Below, piece after piece: positions 1 through 7,432 of a stretch of 23,419 nucleotides of DNA (positions are counted from its first letter, which is position 1; every line of letters begins with the position of its first letter). Origin of the DNA: Gp6-AA40 sp050742535. GTDB taxonomy: Bacteria > Acidobacteriota > Vicinamibacteria > Vicinamibacterales > UBA2999. The notes beneath the pieces were generated by a model. That model made no database searches and had not been told where the DNA came from. It saw nothing but the letters and a program-made list of their open reading frames with translations. Both the position numbers and the translations under genes were made by a program. The stretch spans positions 1-23,419 of the forward strand of contig JBOGIQ010000053.1 in assembly GCA_050742535.1 (NCBI GenBank), in the 5' to 3' direction.

Positions 1-1212
1 GTACGGCAGCGACTCATTGGAGCTGCGCGAATACTGATAGCGGACACCCAGCGTCATATTGCGCTTCGGACGCAGGGTCAGCGCACCATTCGCCGTCAGA
101 CCGGACGAGGCGCGGGAGTCCTCGAAGCCGAAGAGCGACGTCGATCGTCCGGAGCCGCGCTGATACGACACGCCCCCCTCAACTCGGTGCTGGCCCTTGA
201 TCGTGTATCCCACCCGCGACTGTGCTGAGTCCTGCCTCGTCGCGCTGACAACCGGCGCCTCGTAGTTGAACCGCCCGTCGGCTGCCGGCTGTGCCGCCGG
301 GTAGTACGCCAGGAGCGCCGTCGCCTGCGGGCTGATACGCTCTGTCGGAATCGCGCTGCCTTCGAATGGCTGCCCCGTCGCTGGGTCGATGACGCGAACT
401 GGCTGGCCTCTCACGTCGAGCGTCTGCGAAAAGTCGCCCGCGCGCTCGAGCGCCGTCGGCATCCGTGTGGACTGTGACGTCACGTTCGTCGTCGACGCGC
501 CCTGGTAAGAGAGCGACACCGTGAGGGGGTTCCGCAGCCACGGCACCCGGAGCGGCCCCTGGAATGTGCCGAGCGCCTGCGTGTCGGCGTAGGAGGGCTT
601 GGCCGATTGCGAGCCGATCAGCGAAAACGGACGCGCGTCCCACGCCGAGCTGCCCATCTGGAATCCCGCGGTGTAGCTGTAGCCGCCCCCACGTGGTGTG
701 GGCCGGTTGTTGCCGATGCCGCGCGGCAGCGCGAACGGCGTGGATGCGCCGTTGTTCAAGCTGCCGTTGATCAGGAGTCCATCCGCTGCGCCCATTCCCG
801 CGGGACCAGTCAACGCGGTGAGGTTGATTGGCTCTTCGTCTTCGGAGTCGCGAGGCTTGAATGCGCGCGCCGGCGGCAACGCACGCGTCAGCTCGTCGTA
901 CGAGCGAACGCTCAATGCGTCCGGCGGTGGATCGTCTTTCGTCGGGACCTCAATCTCACGCGTGATCGTGTCGAAGCCGAACAGCTCGATCGTGAGCGTC
1001 CAGAGCCCGTCCGCAAGGGCGGCCAGGTGGTAAATGCCCTCCCCGTCGGTCGTTGCCAATGCCTTGGTTTCGCCTTTGGTCGCTGTCACCGTGGCGCCGG
1101 GGACGGGCAGGCCGTTGAACGTGACCTGCCCGAAGTAGTCCGATGCCAGGAGCGTGGCGGACTGGCCTGTCGTGAGCAGCAACACGAGGAGCCAGACGAT
1201 GCGAATCAGCAT
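1..1212 (-). CDS. TonB-dependent receptor with carboxypeptidase-regulatory-like N-terminus (3' end beyond window)
   Basis: The frame is open from the ATG at 1212 to the left edge (404 codons seen, no stop). Residues 1-24 look like a signal peptide (MLIRIVWLLVLLL core, LLAS before the likely cleavage site). Residues about 26-90 form a carboxypeptidase-regulatory-like beta-sandwich (VTFNGLPVPGATVTAT, TTDGEGIYHL, DGLWTLTIELFGF). After an acidic, proline-rich linker come patterns typical of large acidobacterial outer-membrane TonB-dependent receptors: GLLINGSLNNGASTPFA, the N-P-L-T-V-S-L-S-Y strand, a PTALERAGDFS segment, IDPATGQPF, and alternating strands near the edge. Such proteins usually exceed 900 residues, so over half is missing here. 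It lies 38 bases after the FecR-DUF3738 gene and is probably the third gene of a sigma/FecR/receptor operon. Its ligand is unknown. Bases 756-1223 are duplicated at 3722-4192. Confidence 0.88.
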   Translation of the reverse strand, partial: MLIRIVWLLVLLLTTGQSATLLASDYFGQVTFNGLPVPGATVTATKGETKALATTDGEGIYHLAALADGLWTLTIELFGFDTITREIEVPTKDDPPPDALSVRSYDELTRALPPARAFKPRDSEDEEPINLTALTGPAGMGAADGLLINGSLNNGASTPFALPRGIGNNRPTPRGGGYSYTAGFQMGSSAWDARPFSLIGSQSAKPSYADTQALGTFQGPLRVPWLRNPLTVSLSYQGASTTNVTSQSTRMPTALERAGDFSQTLDVRGQPVRVIDPATGQPFEGSAIPTERISPQATALLAYYPAAQPAADGRFNYEAPVVSATRQDSAQSRVGYTIKGQHRVEGGVSYQRGSGRSTSLFGFEDSRASSGLTANGALTLRPKRNMTLGVRYQYSRSSNESLPY

Positions 1213-1223
1213 CGGAGTTCTCG
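756..1223 (-). repeat. Parent copy of a 0.47-kb duplication within the TonB receptor gene
   Basis: The first 153 codons of the receptor gene plus about 11 bases upstream recur at 3722-4192 in the same orientation, about 95% identical by eye. This copy is in frame throughout. The other copy has a 3-base insertion, a 1-base deletion and a 1-base insertion. Confidence 0.9.
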
Positions 1224-1250
1224 TGACCAAGAACACCCGACCCGGCCCCC

Positions 1251-3113
1251 CTAATTGGGCTCGAGCCGCCTGATCGCGTCGATGACGATGTGCTCGCGCG
1301 GCACCTGCGCGGTCTCCAGCCGCAATCCGAGCTGCTGCTCGAGTGCGGTGAAGAGATTCGGCGCCGGCGGCACGCTCGACGGATCGGCGGCCATCTGGAC
1401 CAGATCGGTGGCTATCGCGAGGAACGGGTTCCTCCTCGTCCGATCGTCGAGCACGAACTCCAACGCGTACGTGAAACCACTTGTGCCCGGAATGCCCGTC
1501 CGGTCGGAGACGCGCTCCCCAAGAATTCCCTCCAGCGTTTGCACGAGGGCCGGCACGCGCGCACCCTCGCTGACGAGAATCCTGTTCGGTCCGTTGTCGA
1601 CCATCCCACGCCCACCAAAACGCCCACAAGAACCGGGGGTTGCGTCGCCGCGGCGAGCCGCGTCGAGACTCCGGCGCACCGGCTCCATGAGCCGGCGCGC
1701 CCATTCCGCTTCGCTCACCACGCCTGGGGTCGTTTGTTCGGGGGTGCACGCCCCTTCCTTCATCTTGAGCCCACCGGGCGCCACCACCAGAGAGAACGAC
1801 GGAACCTGCTCCGTGACGATGCGCGCCTTCAGGCCGAACCGCCGTTCGAGGAGCGCCAGCAGCATCGGACCGGACATCGCGTTGACGTTGGCCGTATTAC
1901 AAGACCTGTCCGGCTGGTTCGCGAGGCTTGAGGGGACAGGGACTGCGCGACCACCAAGAACATCAGGAATGCACACGTCCTGGCCACCGCCAACCTTCGC
2001 GACCGCCTCGATCGTGTACTTCTCGGTTCGCACCCAGTCCGGCCCTCCGCGAACGCGCCGGCCGTCTTCGCCAGGGATTGTGGCAACAGAGCCTCGCCAA
2101 AAGTTCAACGCGCGTGCAGTACCAAACGCCAACTCTCCGCCCACCCCGTAATACCCATAGGCCGTCCGGATCAGCGTGGCGGGCGTCATGCACAGCGCAT
2201 AGAACCGCCCCGGCGTCATGTAGATGCTGCCCCCGCCACCGCCGCCACGCCCACCCGGTACTGCCGCCGGCAGGTTGTCGGGATCGCACGGCCGGATCGA
2301 CGCTTCATCAAACTCGAGCGCGGCGGTGCCGGGCGTCTGCGCGCCGGTGACGTTCGCCTGCCGCGCCAGCGGTGTGAGCGGGGCCGCGGACTGCGCCACG
2401 CCCTTCATGAACGAGTCGATCTTCGCGAGGTGCACGGTGGCGTTGCGGCTCCACGCGATGTCGTCTGCCAGCGGCCGGCGCGCGATGGTTGGGCTCGTGG
2501 CCACCTCTTCGCCGGGCCGCAGGCGTGTCTCCACATCGCCTTCGCGAACCCGCACCTCTCCTTCGATGACCCCAACGCGCGAGCCCTGCTGGCCGGCACT
2601 TGCGAGAAACGCGGTGCCGTCGACAGTGACGGTCATGTCGTTCGTCCGCACATACACGTGCCCGTCCCGCTGCCCGGCGGCGGTGACGATGATGTCGCCA
2701 GTCTTCAAGTCGATCTGAATCCCGTCAGACGCGCGATCAACGGTCATCTCGGAGTACGCCCGCATCTCCACGCGCGAGTCGTCCGCCAGCGTGACCTGCA
2801 GGCCGTCAATGCCCGCGGCATACACGCGCACGCCGCGCGGCCAGACGATCGCCCCACCGATCGCCACGCCAAGGACGAGCACCGCTGCAACGGCGCTGGG
2901 AAGGTGCGTCCATGCACGCTGATGTCTGGAAGGCGATCGCTGCTGGGCGGAGCGCAACACGTCGTCCGGAATATGCGAGACAGCCGGCCATCGCGCGTGC
3001 AACCGTCGCAGAAGTCGCGGTTCCGCGTCGTGCATCTCCTGGGCTGGCGGATGCGAGAACTGCCGAAGGCAGGCATCCAGCATGTCATCGATGTGGCGAT
3101 TGCGAATCTTCAT
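1251..3113 (-). CDS. FecR-domain / TIGR03435 (DUF3738) fusion protein, membrane anchored
   Basis: A 620-residue protein with three parts. The N-terminus is a cytoplasmic segment of about 70 residues (MKIRNRHIDDMLDACLRQF). It is followed by a transmembrane helix near residues 74-91 (AVAAVLVLGVAIGGAIVWP). Residues about 100-205 are a periplasmic FecR-like domain (LADDSRVEMRAYSEM, GDIIVTAA, MTVTVDGTAFL, VGVIEGEVRV, LRPGEEV). Residues about 265-620 are a TIGR03435/DUF3738 domain (FDEASIRPC, GGPDWVRTEKYTIEA, MLLALLERRFGLKARI, DRTGIPGTSGFTYALEF, LEQQLGLRLETAQVPREHIVIDAIRRLEPN). FecR proteins transmit TonB-receptor signals to ECF sigma factors; the DUF3738 role is unknown. A TTG at 3125 overlaps the sigma stop, but I prefer the ATG at 3113: it aligns with the MKDVRSL start of the paralog at 6366 and has GAGG six bases upstream. 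It follows its sigma gene by eight bases. Confidence 0.85.
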   Translation of the reverse strand: MKIRNRHIDDMLDACLRQFSHPPAQEMHDAEPRLLRRLHARWPAVSHIPDDVLRSAQQRSPSRHQRAWTHLPSAVAAVLVLGVAIGGAIVWPRGVRVYAAGIDGLQVTLADDSRVEMRAYSEMTVDRASDGIQIDLKTGDIIVTAAGQRDGHVYVRTNDMTVTVDGTAFLASAGQQGSRVGVIEGEVRVREGDVETRLRPGEEVATSPTIARRPLADDIAWSRNATVHLAKIDSFMKGVAQSAAPLTPLARQANVTGAQTPGTAALEFDEASIRPCDPDNLPAAVPGGRGGGGGGSIYMTPGRFYALCMTPATLIRTAYGYYGVGGELAFGTARALNFWRGSVATIPGEDGRRVRGGPDWVRTEKYTIEAVAKVGGGQDVCIPDVLGGRAVPVPSSLANQPDRSCNTANVNAMSGPMLLALLERRFGLKARIVTEQVPSFSLVVAPGGLKMKEGACTPEQTTPGVVSEAEWARRLMEPVRRSLDAARRGDATPGSCGRFGGRGMVDNGPNRILVSEGARVPALVQTLEGILGERVSDRTGIPGTSGFTYALEFVLDDRTRRNPFLAIATDLVQMAADPSSVPPAPNLFTALEQQLGLRLETAQVPREHIVIDAIRRLEPN

Positions 3114-3121
3114 CATTTGCC

Positions 3122-3676
3122 TCAAGACAGCGACGCCCGCAGCAATTTGCGGAGCCGAGCCCGGGATCGGAACAGGCTGACAGCGATCGTGCCGCGCGAG
3201 GTACCGAGCCGCTTCGCGATCTCGGCATCACTGCAGTTGTGGACGTAACGAAGAATGAGGATCTCGGCTGCGCCAGGACTCAGTTCCGAGATTGCTCCGT
3301 ACAGGCGACGGTGCATCTCTTCGGCAGCTTCCGCAGGCGGCGCCAAAGCCCGCTGCGCCTCATACTGTTCGGCAGCGCCACTGCGAAGTTGCCGTTTGCG
3401 GGAACGAACAACGTCGAGGGATGCATTCACCGCGGCCCTGTACAGGTACGCTCCTGGATTCGCGCAAAGGGCCTTGGACCACGGGCTGTGAACGAGGTGC
3501 ATGAAGACGGTCTGCACCACATCCTCAGCGTCGTGGCCGTTTCCGAGCACCCCGTATGCCGTGCGATAGACCATGCGGTAGTTCTCGGCGAAAAGCGTGT
3601 CAAAGTCCTGATCCGCCGCGGTGGAGGTGCGGTCTCCGCGATCGAAGGCGACATCCCGAATGTGTGCCGGCACCAT
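3122..3676 (-). CDS. ECF-family RNA polymerase sigma factor
   Basis: A 184-residue ECF sigma factor. Region 2 spans residues about 25-95, with FDTLFAENYRMVYRTAYGVLGNGHDAEDVVQTVF (split here as the FDTLF and DAEDVVQ motifs) and AYLYRAAVNASLDVVRSRKR. Region 4 spans about 120-181, with LSPGAAEILILRYVH, SDAEIAKRLGTSRGTIAVSLFRSRARLRKLL, a helix-turn-helix. The ATG at 3676 is preceded by AGGGG. The gene directly precedes a FecR-DUF3738 gene and then a TonB-dependent receptor, the order of FecI/FecR-type cell-surface signalling, so it probably transcribes the receptor operon and itself. An ECF-type promoter motif lies 16 bases before the start. Its paralog at 6894-6363 carries a frameshift, which makes this the intact copy. 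Confidence 0.92.
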   Translation of the reverse strand: MVPAHIRDVAFDRGDRTSTAADQDFDTLFAENYRMVYRTAYGVLGNGHDAEDVVQTVFMHLVHSPWSKALCANPGAYLYRAAVNASLDVVRSRKRQLRSGAAEQYEAQRALAPPAEAAEEMHRRLYGAISELSPGAAEILILRYVHNCSDAEIAKRLGTSRGTIAVSLFRSRARLRKLLRASLS

Positions 3677-3692
3677 GGACCCCTACCCTATA

Positions 3693-3718
3693 AGCGTCGA
3701 ACAGCCTCGTTTGTTAGC
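3693..3718 (-). promoter_or_regulatory. Putative ECF-sigma autoregulated promoter of the 3676 sigma gene
   Basis: On the minus strand, GCTAACAAAC (from 3718) is followed by GACGCT (3698-3693), with 16 bases between AAC and CGCT. This matches ECF promoters in general, which have AAC in the -35 element and CGT-like bases in the -10. The paralogous sigma gene has TGTAACAAAC and GTCGTCT with the same internal spacing, and both -10-like elements end 16-17 bases before the ATG. The TAA that ends the chimeric reading frame coming from 4457 lies inside the -35-like element. No transcription start is known. Confidence 0.5.
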
Positions 3719-4457
3719 AGGTCAAGCTGCCGTTGATCAGGAGTCCATCCGCTGCGCCCATTCCCGCGGGACCAGTCAACACCGTGATGTTGATTGGCTC
3801 TTCGTCTTCGGAGTCGCGAGGTTCGAATGCGCGCGCCGGCGGCAACGCGCGCGTCAGCTCGTCGTACGAGCGAACGCTCAAACGCATCCGGCGGCGGTTC
3901 GTCTTTCGTCGGGACCTCAATCTCACGCGTGATGGTGTCGAAGCCGAACAGCTCGATCGTGAGCGTCCAGAGCCCGTCCGCAAGGGCGGCCAGGTGGTAA
4001 ATGCCCTCCCGTCGGTCGTTGCCGATGCCTTGGTTTCGCCTTTGGTCGCTGTCACCGTGGCACCGGGAACGGGCAGGCCGTTGAACGTGACCTGCCCGAA
4101 ATAGTCCGATGCCAGGAGCGTGGCAGACTGGCCTGTCGTGAGCAGCAACACGAGGAGCCAGACGATGGTGCGAATCAGCATCGAAGTTCTCGAGCTCCGG
4201 TCGCCTCCTCCACCTCCGCCACCCGTGCCCGGATCGGTGATGTAGACAAGGTCAACGGGCATCCGCTCAAGAAGCTCGGCGCTGATGACGCGTTCGGGAA
4301 CCAGCCGGGCGGCAAGGAGAAGCGCCGCCACAGCAAGCACGTGAACCACCGTTCCCGAGAGCACGCGAGTCCGGCTGGTGGTGGCATGGCCGCGGAAGAT
4401 CTGGCGCACATCGGCGCCTTCGCCTGCGGGCCGAAGTGAAAGATCGGTCGAAGCCAT
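3714..4457 (-). pseudogene. Chimeric remnant: truncated tonB joined in frame to a TonB-receptor fragment
   Basis: The ATG at 4457 (MASTDLSL) starts the N-terminus of an acidobacterial energy-transducing TonB: a cytoplasmic lead, a membrane helix (VVHVLAVAALLLAARLVP), then LLERMPVDLVYITDPG followed by a seven-Gly run. In normal TonBs this run continues into a Pro-rich linker and a C-terminal domain. Here it passes into DRSSRTS and then the duplicated receptor start (MLIRTIVW, at 4181). One base is missing in TTDG(E)G near 4010, so about 45 codons are out of frame. One extra base near 3882 restores the frame (LSVRSYDELTRALPP), and the ORF ends at LTC-stop (3714) just past the duplication boundary. 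Both parents are truncated, so it is most likely non-functional, although the frame is open throughout. A GTG at 4514 would be a less likely start. Confidence 0.75.
3722..4192 (-). repeat. Second copy of the TonB-receptor 5' segment (duplicates 756-1223)
   Basis: About 471 bases matching the receptor gene from its codon 153 back to about 11 bases upstream of its ATG. The left boundary is TCAAGCTGCCG (3722 = 756) and the right boundary is GTTCTCG (4192 = 1223). It differs at roughly 20 positions plus three indels: three bases added near 4167, one lost near 4010, one gained near 3882. The left boundary abuts the sigma promoter region and the right boundary abuts the tonB remnant, so one recombination event could have produced both junctions. 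Confidence 0.9.
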
Positions 4458-4590
4458 CTCTCTTAAACACCCGGCGAGCCCAGTAGGTGGTACCTGCACC
4501 GGGCGATTGCCCACCTGCTGAGAAGACGCGGAAGGACCCGATTTGTTTCAGCCAGGCTGGGCCGATCAGCTGACTGGAGTCTTTGAGCGT

Positions 4591-4605
4591 GCACTCTCGG
4601 AGTGC
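4591..4605. other. Short perfect hairpin in the 4458-4650 intergenic gap
   Basis: GCACTC-TCG-GAGTGC can form a perfect 6-bp stem about 45 bases beyond the stop of the FecR-DUF3738 gene that ends at 4651. No U-run follows on either strand, so it is at best a weak transcript end. I see nothing else in the roughly 190-base gap. Confidence 0.3.
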
Positions 4606-4650
4606 TAGCGAACAACCGTTTCTCTTGCTCTCGACACTGGTCTTTCCATA

Positions 4651-6366
4651 TCAGTTCTCCGTCGGCCGTTCGGCGCGCTCGATCACGAGCGCTTCTACGG
4701 GTCCCCGCGAACCTTCCAGTTCGAGTCCGAGCTGGTCGCGAAACGCGGCGATCAGGGCTGAGATGGACGAGCTGTTCAGGGGGCGCGTGAGCGCCTGAAT
4801 ACCGGGCAGGGTGTCGGGTGCCGTCTCGAACCGCACGTCAAAACTGAATCGACCGGTCAAACCTGTTCGATCCAGCACGGGGCTGCCCATGAGAGGCTCC
4901 AGACTGATAATCAGATCGGCGATCTCTGCGTTCCGGCCGAAGACAATCCGTCCTGTTGCGGGTCCCAACCGAGGCGATGCCATATACAGCGGTACAACTC
5001 CACTCGCCGTTTCTTCGACGTTCGGAAACGTGAGCGGAGACTGCTGGATGGTCTGTTTCGCCAGGGCATCGAATTCCGAGGCGTTTTTCGTCCGCGCCAT
5101 CGTGAGCACGAAGACCGGCACATCTCTCCTCTCCCGATTGACGATGAGCTTGAAACGTTCGGTCAGCATCGCCCGCAGCATCGCCTGAAGGCGCGGAGCG
5201 TCACCGTACCGGACCTGCTGCAGTGTGTAGCCGGGGCCACCTCGCGGAATCGCCGCCTCGATATCGAATCGGTCCGACTTGACCCAGCCGGGGCCCCCGG
5301 ACAGCACATCGAGCATCGAAAAATACGCGCAGTTGCGACCGGGGGCTCCATAGGCCATCGCAACAAGGGTAAAGAGATTGATGTTCGTAGCCGCAAACCG
5401 GCCAGCGTCGATCTGCATGCCGCCCGCCGTGCATCCGAGCTCGGTGACGGTGCCACCGCGTCCGCCTGCCGGCGGCGGAGCGCTGGGCCTTATCGACACC
5501 AGCTCAAACGATTCCTGGAGTGCAGTCGCGTTCTGCGGCGACAGCACTGGCGGGACGACTGGGGCCTGATGCAGCAACGAGACGAGCGCCGGGGCATTCC
5601 GGCTCCAGGCGATGGCCTCGTTCACAGGCACCGCGTTCACCAGCGCATTTGTGACAACCTGCTCGCCCGATCGCAGCGTTGTCTCCATTGCCGCTTGCGT
5701 CACCCGTACTTCGCCCTCAATCACCGCGACGCGCGAGCCTTCGTCATCAGCATTCACCAGGAAGACCGTGCCGACGACGGAGACGGTCATGTCCCTGGTC
5801 TGCACGTAGAGATGACCCGTGCGCTGCTTTGCGGCGTTGACGATGATGCCGCCGCTTTCCAAACGGATTCGGGTACCGTCATGAGCCCGTTCCAACGCCA
5901 GTTCCGAGTCCGAGCGCATCTCGACGCGGGAGCCGTCCGCCAGCTTGAGCACTCCACCCGCGCGACCGCTGGCGCTCGACGTGCCGCCGGAACGAATCGT
6001 CTCGCCGACGCCGACAGATTCGCCAACGCGAAGGGGTTGCACGTTTCCGGCGACGACCCTGTGTAAGCCCGCGTCCGCGGCCTCCACGACGGCGGCCGAA
6101 GCGCCGGACCAGCGTGCGCTATAGACGAGAACAGCAACGACGAACGCCGCGGCGACGGCCGTTACCCGCCAGAGCACGCCACCTGCCCTACGGCCAGAGG
6201 GCGACAACGTGACGGCCGCAGCTTGACGCATCGGTGATCTCTCCGACTCGGCCCGCAGATATCGCCACGCGCCTTCGATGTCGGCGTCCGCCTCCTCAGG
6301 AACTGGATTCGCATACCGGCGCAGACGTTCATCGAGCGATTGTCCCAACGACCTGACGTCTTTCAT
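4651..6366 (-). CDS. FecR-domain / TIGR03435 (DUF3738) fusion protein, membrane anchored (second paralog)
   Basis: A 571-residue paralog of the 3113-1251 protein with the same architecture: cytoplasmic lead with MKDVRSL and LDERLRRYANP, transmembrane helix near 64-84 (VTAVAAAFVVAVLVYSA), periplasmic FecR-like domain at about 100-230 (LRVGESVGVGETIRSGG, LADGSRVEMRSDSEL, GGIIVNAA, MTVSVVGTVFLV, VAVIEGEVRV, LRSGEQV), and DUF3738 domain at about 285-571 (FELVSIRPS, GGPGWVKSDRFDIEA, LQAMLRAMLTERFKLIVNRE, DRTGLTGRFSFDVRF, FRDQLGLELEGSRGPVEALVIE). The ATG at 6366 overlaps the expected sigma stop by ATGA, so I choose it although the frame is open further upstream. That upstream opening exists only because the sigma gene is frameshifted. 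Expected role: inner-membrane signal relay or anti-sigma for the adjacent sigma factor; the DUF3738 function is unknown. No receptor gene follows, unlike the first module. Confidence 0.84.
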   Translation of the reverse strand: MKDVRSLGQSLDERLRRYANPVPEEADADIEGAWRYLRAESERSPMRQAAAVTLSPSGRRAGGVLWRVTAVAAAFVVAVLVYSARWSGASAAVVEAADAGLHRVVAGNVQPLRVGESVGVGETIRSGGTSSASGRAGGVLKLADGSRVEMRSDSELALERAHDGTRIRLESGGIIVNAAKQRTGHLYVQTRDMTVSVVGTVFLVNADDEGSRVAVIEGEVRVTQAAMETTLRSGEQVVTNALVNAVPVNEAIAWSRNAPALVSLLHQAPVVPPVLSPQNATALQESFELVSIRPSAPPPAGGRGGTVTELGCTAGGMQIDAGRFAATNINLFTLVAMAYGAPGRNCAYFSMLDVLSGGPGWVKSDRFDIEAAIPRGGPGYTLQQVRYGDAPRLQAMLRAMLTERFKLIVNRERRDVPVFVLTMARTKNASEFDALAKQTIQQSPLTFPNVEETASGVVPLYMASPRLGPATGRIVFGRNAEIADLIISLEPLMGSPVLDRTGLTGRFSFDVRFETAPDTLPGIQALTRPLNSSSISALIAAFRDQLGLELEGSRGPVEALVIERAERPTEN

Positions 6367-6894
6367 GATTCGCCTTCTTCCTCGAGGCCGCGGATGATCT
6401 TCTTCAGACGCGCACGCGCCCGGAACAGACACACGGCGATTGCCGTGCGCGATTTGCCGAGCATCCTGGCAATTTCCCTGTCTGAGTAATCGTGGACGTA
6501 ACGCAGGATGACGAACGTCGCGACTGCGAGGGTCCAGCGCCGCAACGGCCTTGTACAGCTGCCTATGATCTTCTTCGACTGTCTCCGCCGCTGGCAGCGC
6601 GTCGACGAACTCGGAGTGGCTGATGAATCGGCGACGGCGGCGAGTTTTCAGAGTGTCCAAAGACAGGTTCACCGCGGCGCGATAAAGGTAAGCCTTCGGA
6701 TTCTGACGAGCATCGTGCGGCACATCGTGCCGCAGCAATCTCAGAAAGATTGTCTGAAGAACGTCTTGCGCATCTTCGCGGTTGCCCGTCACCCCGTAAG
6801 CGGTCCGGTACACCATCCGACTGTGCTCTCGAAAGAGCGTCTCGAACTCCACGGACACTGAAGAGCCCTTCAAAGGTGCAGTGGCGGCGGACAT
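6363..6894 (-). pseudogene. ECF-family sigma factor, frameshifted between regions 2 and 4
   Basis: From the ATG at 6894 the frame encodes region 2 (FETLFREHSRMVYRTAYGV, REDAQDVLQTIFLRLL, AYLYRAAVNLSLDTLKTRRRR) and then VAALDPRSRDV. After this it continues as unrelated sequence, while the neighbouring frame carries a perfect region 4: VILRYVHDYSDREIARMLG, KSRTAIAVCLFRARARLKKII, ending LEEEGES at 6363. Aligned to the intact paralog (SPGAAEILILRYVH), there is one surplus base near 6511-6515. Without it the protein would be 176 residues and its stop would overlap the FecR-DUF3738 start by ATGA. With it, the first half fuses in frame to the downstream protein as a 747-codon ORF. I see no slippery heptamer. 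It may be a true mutation, an assembly error, or a programmed shift. Confidence 0.8.
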
Positions 6895-6910
6895 CTGATT
6901 TCACGTGTAA

Positions 6911-6937
6911 AGACGACACCCCTAACGGTTTGTTACA
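6911..6937 (-). promoter_or_regulatory. Putative ECF-sigma promoter of the 6894 sigma gene
   Basis: On the minus strand, TGTAACAAAC (from 6937) is followed by GTCGTCT (6917-6911), with 16 bases between AAC and CGTC and 17 bases from CGTC to the ATG. TGTAAC/CGTC resembles known ECF promoter elements and repeats the arrangement upstream of the sigma gene at 3676, where the flanking bases are otherwise different. This suggests a shared, possibly autoregulatory signal. Confidence 0.55.
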
Positions 6938-7000
6938 GGCGGGGTGACCCGCACTATGTCGGAAAAGAGGACGAAATCGCGGGAGAGTTTCCCACGCGGA

Positions 7001-7197
7001 CGCTGGGAGGACGCTCGCAACGAGTGACATTTCGAGTGTCATCGCGCCGGCAAAACCCGAAACAGCCGGCAGAAGGACGCAAACAGACGCGAATGGGGGT
7101 TCGGGCTAACGAGCAGAAGGCGCGACGTTTAGCGACACGCCGCGAGAATCCGCAAACCGACGAAAAGCGCGCCTGCGGATTCCCTGCCTCCCAGCCA
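7001..7197. repeat. Dispersed intergenic repeat, copy A
   Basis: It begins GCTGGGAGGACGCTCGCAAC, then GTGACATTTCGAGTGTCAT, and ends CCCTGCCTCCCAGCCA. From 7024 on it is roughly 85% identical by eye to 11054-11217, sharing CCGGCAAAACCCGAAACAGC, TTCGGGCTAACG, GTTTAGCGACA and CGCGAGAATCCG. The upstream part (7001-7023) matches copy C at 18289. Short ORFs across it (for example from 7024) have no recognisable product and differ between copies, so I do not call a gene. Bases 7198-7330 show only imperfect short repeats of TTCGCGTCC type. Confidence 0.75.
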
Positions 7198-7330
7198 TTT
7201 GCGTTTTGTTGCGTCCCTTCGTAAGGATTCGCATCCCTTTGCGTCTATTCGCGTCCAGTGCACCGAAGCTTGGCTAAGAACTGAATTCTCTCAGCCTCAT
7301 CGTCACATGTGCTGAAGGAGCGGACGTCAG

Positions 7331-7417
7331 GTTGGGCGTCAGCCTCTCTACCTGATCATTCACGAGCACCTCCATACGCTCCTGCGCGTTTCGAGCTCGA
7401 GTCGGAGCGGCTCCTGA
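7331..7417 (-). pseudogene. C-terminal remnant of a fourth TIGR03435/DUF3738 gene
   Basis: Immediately after the stop of the DUF3738 gene at 7433, the minus strand encodes QEPLRLELETRRS and, after a one-base frame change, MEVLVNDQVERLTPN. Together these match the family's closing pattern (EQLGL-LE----GPVEVLVID--ERP-PN), as seen at the ends of the three intact members here. Nothing upstream of it remains, so most of a tandem paralog has been deleted. It is not translated as a unit. Confidence 0.6.
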
Positions 7418-7432
7418 TCCGCGGTGACCATC

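Noticed and set aside
179..643. 154-codon minus-strand ORF and several plus-strand ORFs at 564-1254
   Set aside because: They lie in other frames of the TonB-receptor gene, whose own frame is open over all 404 codons and has signal peptide and family motifs.
7084..7150. CTAAC...GTTTAG segment reminiscent of an integron attC site
   Set aside because: The core does not fit RYYYAAC/GTTRRRY, no integrase gene is present, and the same bases belong to the dispersed repeat. The CTAACAAACG near 3710 is likewise explained by the promoter motif.
7200..7262. TTCGCGTCC-like near-repeats that might suggest a CRISPR array
   Set aside because: The units are short, irregular and without spacers of constant length; no cas genes are near. 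No CRISPR array is visible anywhere in the window.
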